This document shows, in pieces, positions 10,140 to 18,563 of a stretch of 36,339 bases of DNA (the stretch's first letter is position 1; every line of letters starts with the position of its first letter). The DNA lies in the NCBI RefSeq assembly GCF_000142905.1, contig NW_013657634.1, positions 268,318-304,656 of the forward strand. Reading direction: 5' to 3'. Made by a program: the position numbers and the translations under genes. Under the pieces are notes generated by a model. The model saw only the letters and a list, made by a program, of their open reading frames with translations. It had not been told where the DNA came from and did no database searches. This DNA is from Thecamonas trahens ATCC 50062. Its lineage: Eukaryota > Apusozoa > Apusomonadida > Apusomonadidae.

Positions 10140-10208
10140 TGCCACCACCACACACTCACACACACACACATCCACAAACACACACACACACACATCCATA
10201 CACATACC
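10140..10208 (+). promoter_or_regulatory. CA-rich tract directly before the myosin start
   Basis: A CA-dinucleotide and ACACAC-rich stretch runs to within about 4 bases of the ATG at 10209 (ATACCATG). It is almost free of G on the coding strand. It is probably 5' UTR or core promoter; no TATA box is evident. The functional label is inferred from position and composition only. Confidence 0.4.
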
Positions 10209-13200
10209 ATGTCGACCCTCCAGATAGGTGACATGTGCTGGGTGGAGAACCTGGCAGCAGGTACTAGCGGAGGAGAGCAGGCCTCCCATGGCCACCACCC
10301 GTCGCGAGTGGCAGGCAAGGTCCTCGCCGTCTCGGACTCGATGGTGACGGTGGCCCCAGAATGGGGCGAGCTCTGTCCGACCTGTGCCCTCAAGCCGGAG
10401 CATACGCCTGCTCATCGTCCGGCAAAGGTCAACGTTCCGCTGGGAAACTCGGCAGACGCGGGCCAGCTCGCCGTGAGTGTCATGGACACGTCCAACGCCG
10501 AGGGGAGGGCAGACATGATGGAGCTGGCTGATCTGGCGGTGGGCGAGCTGATGTACAACCTGAGGTTGAGGTACAAGGCCCAGCCCATGCAGTTCTACAC
10601 ATATGTCGGGGACATCCTGGTTGTCGTCAATCCCATGGCGGACATGGGCGTCTCTGGCGAGGAGACAAAGGCTACGTACGCCGGCCTGCCGTTCCGCGAT
10701 GCGAGCGCCCCGCCGCACATCTACGCCGTCGCCGAGGCTGCCCACAAGGCGCTCGCCGAGACGGCCGCTCCGCAGGTCATCGTCATCTCGGGCGAGTCTG
10801 GCGCTGGCAAGACATACGCCACCAACGACGTGCTCGACTTTCTGGCCTACCGCGGCAGCGGGTGCGACCCAGCTCCTGCTCCCGGTCCTAACGCTGGCGC
10901 TGCTCCTTCTCCGCCCGGGGCGGAGATTGTGGCCAAGATCCGGGCTATCTCGGGCGTCATTGAAGCGCTGGGCAATGCCAAGACGTCGCGGAACCACAAC
11001 TCGTCGCGGTTTGGCAAGCTCGTCAAGGTCCAGTTCGACGAGGCCGGGGCCATCGAGGGCGCCGCGCTGCAGACGTACCTACTGGAAAAGTCGCGGATTG
11101 TCGACCAACAGCCCGGTGAGCGCAACTACCACATCTTCTACCTCATGTTCCAGTTCCTCGACCGCGGTGAGCGGTCGGCGCGCGGTCTCTCGGACTCGGT
11201 CGCGGACTACCCGTACCTCGTCGGCTCGCACGGCAAGAACGCCAAGTCATGGCAGTACATGCCTAGCGATCCGTCGGCGCCGCAAGCCGGGCTCGAGCCC
11301 ATGGCCGACGCCAAGCGGTGGGAGGCGTTCATCGACGCTGTTGTCACGCTTAACCTCGAGGACGATCTCTCGTGCGTGTGGGACACGCTCGCCGCCATCC
11401 TGCACCTCGGCACGCTGACTTTTGAGGAGCACGCTGGCTCTTCGACCGGCTTTTGCACCGTCTCGCCGCCTGGAGTTGTCTCGCGCATTGCAGGCCTCCT
11501 CGCTGTCGACGCCGACGCTCTGGCCACCAATCTGCTCTCGTGCGAGGTCGTCAACATGCGCCGTGCGTACCGACCCGACAAGGCCAAGCAGACCGCCGAC
11601 GCGCTGGCCAAACTCCTTTACGCCTCGCTCTTTGACGTCATCATCGAGCACATCAACGCGTCGATCAAAACCGGCTTCACCCGCCGGTGGATCGGCGTCC
11701 TCGACATCTTTGGCTTTGAGTCGTTCCAGTCGCTGCCGGACAAGCACGGCGTGCCCGACACCGCCAACCGGTTTGAGCAGCTCTGCATCAACCTCACCAA
11801 CGAGCGCCTGCAGCGGTTCTTCTACGACCAGCTCATTCCCAAGCAGCTCGCCCACTACGCCGACCACGGGCTCGACGTCGACGCCATCGAGTACGACGAC
11901 AACACCCTCTGTGTCAACCTCATCATGGAGGGCCGCAAGTCGCTCTTTGGCGCCCTCAACAACGCCACCAAGGAGGCTGCCACCCTTCCGGCCTTCCGCA
12001 ACAACCCGGAGCTTGCCGAGCGGCGCTGGGTCGAGACCATCAAGTCGACGTACAAAGGCGGCAAAGGCCGTCTCGCGCCCTCGACCGTAGTCCGCAAGTC
12101 CTCGCCCGACGAATTTGTCGGCTGGTTTGATGACAAGCTTGACTCGCGGGCCCACACCCAGTTTGCCGTCCACCACTACGCTGAAACCGTGTGGTACACC
12201 GTCGACGGGTGCGTCGAGAAAAACGCCGACAAGATTGCCCCCGAGCTTGTCACGCTTGTCTCGTCCTCATCGGCCGCCTTTGTCGCCGGCCTTTTTGATC
12301 CGGACCGCCTCGAGCTCAACACCTCGGTTGCCGACAAGTTTGCCGAGCAGCTGCGGGCACTCGTCTCGCCGGCGTCGTGGAACGTGCCTGGCCACCCGTC
12401 GGGCATGCTTGACCTTGCAGCGGAGCCTTTTTTCGTTCGCTGCGTCAAGCCAATCTGCTCGCGGGTGCCCGGCATGCCGCGTGCGCCGCTCTCCAACCAC
12501 AAGGTGCTCGACCAGCTGCGGTCCGCCGGTATGTACGCGGTCATCCAGATGCGGCTTGCCGGCTATGCGTCTGAAGTGGACAAGGCCCAGTTTGTCGAGA
12601 CCTACACCGAGCTTGTTGACGACATGGCAGCGTTCAACTCACTCTCGCTTGACAACCAAGTCCGCTCCATTTGTGCATCCGTCGTCGCCTCTACTCAGCA
12701 CGACTTGACAAGCGAATCCGGCATGGCGCCGTACCAGATCGGCAACTCAAACCTGGTCTTCCTCAAGGACGCCATGAACTACGCCCTGCGCGACGCGCTC
12801 GCTGCGGCTCGCGCGGCGCGTGCGGCCAAGCAAGCGCTGGCGCTCTCGCATTTTGCGGCGCTTTTCTCGATGTGGAGCGTCCGCCAGTCGATGCCGCGGC
12901 TGGTGCAGGTCTACGAACAGAACCAGGAACGCCTCGAGTTTATCCGGACCCGCATCGAGGGTGGTGCAAGCGAAGCAGAGGCCAAGGCCGCATGGGACGC
13001 CGAGCTCGCCACCCGCGCCGCGGCCATGGAGGCCGAATACAAGCTCGAGCATTTTATCCCGCTGCAAAAGGCCGCCGCCGCCGAGCCAGTCGACAAGCTC
13101 GACGCCGCCATTGCCAACATGCTCAAGGACGAGCCAGCCGGTGAGGCGCGCGCGGCTCTCGAGGCTAGGCGCAAAGCGCTGAAGGCATCGGCCAAGGCGG

Positions 13201-14846
13201 TTAACGCCGCGCTTGCTGCGCTCGAGGCCGACGTGTACAACGCCGAGGCCGAGACCGCTGCCGCAGACGCCATTGCTGACCTGGACGCAGTTGTTCTCGC
13301 CGAGGAGGCCGCGTATGCAGAGGACGTCAAGCGGCGCGAGGCGGCCGCCGCTGCTGCTGCTGAAGCCGCGTACATTGCCACGCATGTGACGTCGGTGGAG
13401 ACTGCGGCGAACGCGGTGCCGTTCGCCAAGGTCAAGGCCGCACTCACGGCGTTTGGCAAGCGGCATGCCAACATCCTCGGCAAACGCGAGAACCTTGAGA
13501 GCGCACTCCATGCTCATGGGGCCTCGCTCGACGACGCTCGCGCAGCGCTTGAGGCGCGGCTGGACGAGTTGCGGGCAAGCCCGCATTCAGACGAAGTGCA
13601 AGCCGGGGTGGCGACGGCGCTATCGGCGCTCGAGGTGCTCGTTGGCGGCGTCCACGAGTTCCTGCGGCTGATGGAGGAGCGCGTGGCGATGGCAGCGGCG
13701 GCGGAGGAAGCCAAGGAGCGCAAGCGCGAGGCGCGGCGCAGAAAGCGTGAGGCGCGCGAGGCACGGAAGCGCAAGCTGCTGGAGGCGCGGCAGGCCATGC
13801 TCTCGGCGCAGGAGCGAGTGGCCGCGGAGCGGGCGGCGGAGCGCAAGCGGCAGGAGGAGGCCAAAAAGCGGGCGGTGAAGCTGCTCAAGAAGAAGCAGAA
13901 GCGGCGGCTGCGGTGGTTCGAGACAGCAAGCGTGGCCATGGACGGCCTGCGTGTCTTGTTCCACCATGCCGAGGCCACGGTGCGGTACCTTGGCCCGCTG
14001 CCGTCGGCATCGGTCAACCTCCTCACGGCGCCCTACTACATCGGGCTGGAGATGCCGTATCCGTCGGATTTGTTCAACTCGGGTGACTACGAGGGTACGC
14101 AGCTGTTCGAGTGCTCGCCGGAGCATGGCATGTTTGTGGCGCAGGACTTGGTCTCGGTCCTGGTCGCCAGCGACGAGCTTCGCGCCGGCGAGCGGCATCT
14201 GCAGGTCGGCGACCGGGTGTGGCGGCGGAACCATGTTCCGCTGCAGACCGGCGTCATCATGTACTACGGTGAGACTCACTTTGACGAGGGCCCGTTTGTG
14301 GGCATCGCCCTCGACCAGGCCGGCTCTGGCACCAACTCGGGCCGGGTCCACGGCTTCAAGTACTTTAAGTGCGCCAAGGACTCGGGCCTGTTTCTGCGGC
14401 CAGAAGAGCTCGAGCGGATAGAGCCGTGGTCGCACTCTGTCGTCAAGGAGCGAACCAACGAGTACATGATTCTTAACGACATTTATCTCGACGACGACGA
14501 GTACTCGGAGTACGATGGTGACGAGGAGGATGGGACCAGCTCGCGGGCCAGCTCACGGCCGGCGTCGGGTGACGACTCGTCGTCGGGCGCGGTCTCCGAG
14601 ACCGTTCTAGACGCCATGGATCCCGACGAGCTCTACGCGCTTGCCGGTGGCGATGCCATGCTGACCGACGGCGCGTCTGAGCCGCTCTCGTCGGGAGTGC
14701 GGCTCAAAAAGTCACGGCTCTCGCGGCGCGGATCGGGCGCCGGTCGGTCGATGTCGATGCGCAATGTCGAGACAGCGCGGAGTGGACATCTAGTGCCGCC
14801 GATGCAGCGGGCGGCGTCGTCGCGAAACCGGATGCGCCGACGGTAG
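10209..14846 (+). CDS. Myosin heavy chain with two C-terminal CAP-Gly domains
   Basis: Actin-based motor of 1545 residues. An SH3-like N-terminal segment leads into a full motor: P-loop GESGAGKT (195-202), switch I NHNSSRFGK (262-270), YLLEKSRIV, switch II DIFGFESF (499-506), FVRCVKP and a converter ending near 860. No clear IQ motif follows. The tail is Ala/Glu/Lys-rich helix with a highly charged Arg/Lys segment (about 1170-1240). Then come two CAP-Gly-like domains. The first (about 1245-1320) has ATVRYLG, YYIGLEMPYP, GTQLFEC and HGMFV. The second (about 1331-1407) has VGDRVW, FVGIALDQ and GTNSGRVHGFKYFKC, where GTNSG replaces the classic GKNDG. CAP-Gly domains bind the EEY/F tails of tubulin and EB proteins. 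The start at 10209 was chosen because upstream sequence is repeat. One uninterrupted frame covers motor and CAP-Gly domains, so the fusion is not a joining artefact. The myosin class is unassigned. Confidence 0.9.
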   Translation: MSTLQIGDMCWVENLAAGTSGGEQASHGHHPSRVAGKVLAVSDSMVTVAPEWGELCPTCALKPEHTPAHRPAKVNVPLGNSADAGQLAVSVMDTSNAEGRADMMELADLAVGELMYNLRLRYKAQPMQFYTYVGDILVVVNPMADMGVSGEETKATYAGLPFRDASAPPHIYAVAEAAHKALAETAAPQVIVISGESGAGKTYATNDVLDFLAYRGSGCDPAPAPGPNAGAAPSPPGAEIVAKIRAISGVIEALGNAKTSRNHNSSRFGKLVKVQFDEAGAIEGAALQTYLLEKSRIVDQQPGERNYHIFYLMFQFLDRGERSARGLSDSVADYPYLVGSHGKNAKSWQYMPSDPSAPQAGLEPMADAKRWEAFIDAVVTLNLEDDLSCVWDTLAAILHLGTLTFEEHAGSSTGFCTVSPPGVVSRIAGLLAVDADALATNLLSCEVVNMRRAYRPDKAKQTADALAKLLYASLFDVIIEHINASIKTGFTRRWIGVLDIFGFESFQSLPDKHGVPDTANRFEQLCINLTNERLQRFFYDQLIPKQLAHYADHGLDVDAIEYDDNTLCVNLIMEGRKSLFGALNNATKEAATLPAFRNNPELAERRWVETIKSTYKGGKGRLAPSTVVRKSSPDEFVGWFDDKLDSRAHTQFAVHHYAETVWYTVDGCVEKNADKIAPELVTLVSSSSAAFVAGLFDPDRLELNTSVADKFAEQLRALVSPASWNVPGHPSGMLDLAAEPFFVRCVKPICSRVPGMPRAPLSNHKVLDQLRSAGMYAVIQMRLAGYASEVDKAQFVETYTELVDDMAAFNSLSLDNQVRSICASVVASTQHDLTSESGMAPYQIGNSNLVFLKDAMNYALRDALAAARAARAAKQALALSHFAALFSMWSVRQSMPRLVQVYEQNQERLEFIRTRIEGGASEAEAKAAWDAELATRAAAMEAEYKLEHFIPLQKAAAAEPVDKLDAAIANMLKDEPAGEARAALEARRKALKASAKAVNAALAALEADVYNAEAETAAADAIADLDAVVLAEEAAYAEDVKRREAAAAAAAEAAYIATHVTSVETAANAVPFAKVKAALTAFGKRHANILGKRENLESALHAHGASLDDARAALEARLDELRASPHSDEVQAGVATALSALEVLVGGVHEFLRLMEERVAMAAAAEEAKERKREARRRKREAREARKRKLLEARQAMLSAQERVAAERAAERKRQEEAKKRAVKLLKKKQKRRLRWFETASVAMDGLRVLFHHAEATVRYLGPLPSASVNLLTAPYYIGLEMPYPSDLFNSGDYEGTQLFECSPEHGMFVAQDLVSVLVASDELRAGERHLQVGDRVWRRNHVPLQTGVIMYYGETHFDEGPFVGIALDQAGSGTNSGRVHGFKYFKCAKDSGLFLRPEELERIEPWSHSVVKERTNEYMILNDIYLDDDEYSEYDGDEEDGTSSRASSRPASGDDSSSGAVSETVLDAMDPDELYALAGGDAMLTDGASEPLSSGVRLKKSRLSRRGSGAGRSMSMRNVETARSGHLVPPMQRAASSRNRMRRR

Positions 14847-14849
14847 CAG

Positions 14850-17602
14850 TTAGGGCGTAAAACAGGTCTCCAGATGAAAGTGGTAGTCGACGAGCGACGT
14901 GGCCGAGACGGCAGTGGTGGCGGCGTAGACGGCCGAGGCGAGCGAGGAGTTACCAGAGAAGAAAACGCCGACAGCGGCGTTGGGCCGGGCGAGAAGGCCC
15001 GAGTCGGAGACCACATCCTCGGCGTCGAGGTAGGAAAAAGCCGGGCCATGTCGGGCCGACCGCGGATGACGGTAAAAGGGAGCGCAAGAAAGACGTCGCG
15101 GGTGACAAAGAGGCGAACGTCGAGGGTGAGATCAGGCTCGTGGATAGAGGTGTAGAACTGGGACTCGAGCACCTCGAGCACGTCCTGGAACCAACGGAAC
15201 GAGTCGAGGTCGCGGCAGACCCACCAAAAGTGGAGATGCTTGAGTGGGAGAGCGAGACCGTGCTGGAGCCGGAAAATGATGTCGGAGAGGACGGCGGCGT
15301 AGGGAGTGACCCCGATGCCGGACGCGATGAGGACGGCGCGGTGGTAGGAGAGATACGGGTGCGGGTCCGAGCCAAACGGGCCCGCGACGTAGAGCCGGAG
15401 CGATGACGCCGGTGACGTCGGGTCCTCGATGCCGGACGCGGAGGACTCGGCGAGCGCGTAGACCTGACGGGTCCAAGAGTCGCGGGCGCCGACAGCCTTA
15501 AAATACACGTGCACGTGCTCCATAAGCGGCGAGGAGGCGACCGAGAACGGATGCCACTGCAGCTTGGAAATGCTTGGTAGGTGGAGGTGGACGTAGTCGC
15601 CGAGGGCGAGGGCGCGCGTCATGCGCGCCGACTTGACAAAGGCAACATGGACGACCGATCCCGGGAGCGCGTCGAGCGCGACAATGCGGGCGTCGGCGAG
15701 CGCGTGTGGCGCCGAGATGCCGCGCGCAATGAGGTAGAGAAGATAGCCCGGTGCGATGTAGTAGAGGGTACGGAGGGTGGTGGGATGCGCGACGAGGAGG
15801 AGCGGGAGGACGAGCGCGAGCTGATGTGGGTAGTAAAAGACCTCAAAGGCGATGCGGCGGATCTTCGGGTGTGCAAGCGGGACAATGGCGAGCATCAGAA
15901 GGAGGAGAAGGATGCCGGAGAGGCCGAGCCAGGTCGAGAAGACAATGGTGAGCGGCGAGTTGTGGGTGCGAAAGGCGGCGAGCGGGGTGCCCGGCGCAAA
16001 GGCCAGGTCGCGATCAGCCTGCGATGCAGCGGCAGTGCGAAAGGCGTTGACAACGTGAGCAGCGGTGTGGCCGAGAGCGCAGGCAAAGGTGGCCACTCCG
16101 CCGAGCCGATGGAAGAGCATCATGTGCTCCTGTGAGGGCCGGAGCCAGAGCGTGGCGGAGCGAGGCATGCGCGGCAGAAAGACTCGAACGACGGTGGTGT
16201 AGGTGGCGAGGCAGACCGGGAGAAAGAGAAACGCGACGCCGACGCGGATACCCGCGGCAAAGACCTTGGCGGCAACGAGCGAGGCACCAAGAATGCGGTG
16301 TGCTGCGTAGGAGCGGGCGATACGCGCGATGTAGACTGACTCGAGGGTGACAGCAAGGCAGATGAGGGCAAGCCAGAGGCAAAACGCTGGGTCGAGCTTG
16401 GCATGCATGCGGGCGGTGGAAGCGGCGGCGGCGACCGAGGCCCGGAGCGATGCGAGGTGCGAGGTCGCCGGCGCCGCGCTGGATGCCGAGCCGGAGATGC
16501 CGTAAGAGGCGAGTCGGGCGAGAACGCCTGCGGGCAGGTCTGTGGCAGTGGCGAGTGAGCTCCACTGAGCCGGCTCGAGGGCGAGAACGTCGCCGACGGT
16601 GGCGAGCTCCTGGAGCGCAAACTGTGCCATCCAGAGTTTCGCGCGCTCACGGCCGACGTTGGGTGAGAGCTTGAGATCCTCGGCGACAGCGAGGAGGGCG
16701 GCCAGAAGCGGTGCGTCTGGTGAGAAGGCGACTGTCGAGTATGTGCGGTGGGTTGTGAGCCAGGATCGCCACTGGCGAGTGGTGGGTGTAGCGTGGATGT
16801 GGAGGGTGAGCTCGGTGGCATGCTCGAGCTCGCCCCAGGTAAAGGCGGAGATGAAGCGCGGCCAGTCAAGGACGATGCTGCCGACCGGACGGGTCGGCGA
16901 GGCCGGCGACGAAAACGAGATGGCGCGCGAGCGCGAGAGGCTCGGGGAGAAGGCCTCGTTGTCGGCGGCGACCGAGGAGGCGAGCCACGAGCTGTGGATC
17001 TCGGCGACGAGATCGTCGCCAGCGAGGGCAGCGCCGCCGGGAGCGGCAAGAATGAGATGCGGGATGTTGCAGAGGGTGGCGAGGGAGAGCTCAGCGCCGG
17101 CTGTGGTGGAGCCGGCTGCCATGAGGAAGACAAACATGAGGCGGAGCTTCTGTGGCGCCTCGCCAGCAAAGGCCGAGGCAAAAGCGAGAAACTCAAGGAG
17201 TGGGACGGAGGGAGCGCGGGACGAGAGGCGCTTCTTCTTGGAGGGCGGTGGCGGGCGAGCGAGAATGGCGAAGAGGAGATCGACGGTGGAGGAGGCCGCA
17301 TCCCAGCCCGTCAGTCGGGCAAAGGCACGGCGGGAGAGGCGGTAGGTGAGGTTCGATGCGATGGCAAAGACGTGGGCCCAGCGCTTGATGAGCGAGTCGG
17401 GGCGGAAGACCCAGGCAGTGGCGACGCGAGTCATACCGCGGCCAAAGCGGAGGATGCGGCGACGCATGCCGGTGATAGGACAGACGCCCGTGGAGACGCC
17501 GAGCATGGCCTTTGCCGACTCGAGGGCGATGGATGCGTTCTGGAGGCTCCGCCAGTAGCTCGCAGCCGAGGCATCAAGTAGAGGCCTCTGCGCCGTGAGC
17601 AT
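14850..17602 (-). CDS. NOX-family NADPH oxidase with long N-terminal extension, one frame break
   Basis: Membrane flavocytochrome that would move electrons from NADPH through FAD and two hemes to oxygen or a metal. Heme ligands fit NOX spacing exactly: H498-x13-H512 (FHRLGG...LGH) and H593-x12-H606 (FEVFYYPHQL...VAH). An FAD motif HPFSVASS starts near 684; nucleotide-binding segments GPFGSDPHP and ASGIGVTPY lie at about 745-765. The N-terminal 400 residues contain a region near 135-195 resembling an EF-hand pair (EFLAFASAF, QKLRLMFVFL) but without calcium-binding acidic residues. At 15035-15039 a T5 run (coding strand) is one base short. Adding one joins GRPDMARLF to SYLDAEDVV and VGVFFSGNSSLASAV, the expected NOX end, finishing HFHLETCFTP at 14850 (917 residues). 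Read uncorrected, the frame runs on with an implausible Pro/Arg-rich tail. The start at 17602 is uncertain. Confidence 0.85.
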
Positions 17603-18563
17603 CAGCCATAGAGGAGGCCCAGACGGAACCCAGCGTCTCTCGTATACCCTCTAGCGACTCGGTCCGTCTTGTCCGTCCTCTTCGCTCTGAAAGCTGCCCT
17701 CCTCTCGGCAGTCGGCTGCGCCGACCTGCTGATGACGACGATGACGACCGCGCCCAAATCGAGCCGTGGTCGTTGCTTTTGTCGTTGTAGCCATCGTTGT
17801 TGCAGTCATCGCCGTTGCCTGCTGGCTGGGCCATCTGCTGCCGATTCGATACCGTCTCGCGGTGCCTCAGTCTGCGATCTGTCGATGGCTTCATCTGCTT
17901 GCTCTTGGACCGAGTCTGGTCGCTGGCATGCGCACTCGTCACCTGTGACCTCCCTCCGTTTGCTGCCGGTTGTGTATGCAGAGATTCAGTGCTCCAGCTC
18001 GAGGTCGACGAAGCCATCACGGCTCGAGTAGAGGGGTGTCCGAGTTGGGTGCGACGGGCTACACCTGTCGAGTCGCCAGGACTGGCGGCGTGCGGATGGC
18101 GCCTTGGCAGCTCCGACTGTGTCGACACAGTTGGCTCGTGAGGAGCAGGAGCTCATCCATCCCGCCCGTTGATGACGATCCATGATGACGATCATGATGG
18201 GTGTCTTCTTGGCGGCCAATTCCTACCTTGATCGCATGCGTACGCAAGCATGTGGGTCATCCGTGCCAAGCGGCAGCTGCACGGATGTGCTGGCATAGAG
18301 GCTGATGAGACCGTCGAGCCAGCGGATCGACCACTTGGCCGGCAACCAATGGTGTGGCCAGATCAGCTGGTAAACATCGCTGCTCACTCGGGTGCTCATG
18401 TGTCAGCACAGAGTCACCTCATCGCTTGCGAGAGGTCATGCCCGACTGCCGAGTGCCGAGTGCGCGGGCAGAGTTTGGTCAGCAGCCGGCCGCTTCCCGA
18501 GCCGGAGCCACATACACGCACACCCTTGACACTTGACGCAGGCGGGTACACACTTGACGAGAT
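17603..18563. other. Divergent spacer between NOX and TMCO4-like genes, no convincing gene
   Basis: About 960 bp of mixed composition. A 184-codon minus-strand frame (17574-18128) is Ser/Arg/Gln-rich, overlaps the NOX start in another frame and resembles no family I know. It could be noise, or a spliced N-terminal exon of NOX. I see no tRNA or other structured RNA. Confidence 0.4.

Noticed and set aside
9885-10208. N-terminal extension of the myosin frame through the minisatellite
   Set aside because: The 17-bp repeat is open in all frames, so openness is not evidence. The ATG at 10209 begins an ordinary myosin N-terminus.
14633-14849. Overlap of more than 200 bp between NOX and myosin coding regions
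   Set aside because: The overlap exists only in the frame-shifted NOX tail. The corrected frame stops at 14850.
17574-18128. 184-codon minus-strand gene upstream of NOX
   Set aside because: Low-complexity Ser/Arg/Gln composition, overlap with the NOX start in another frame, and no recognised motif. I kept it only as a note in the spacer entry.
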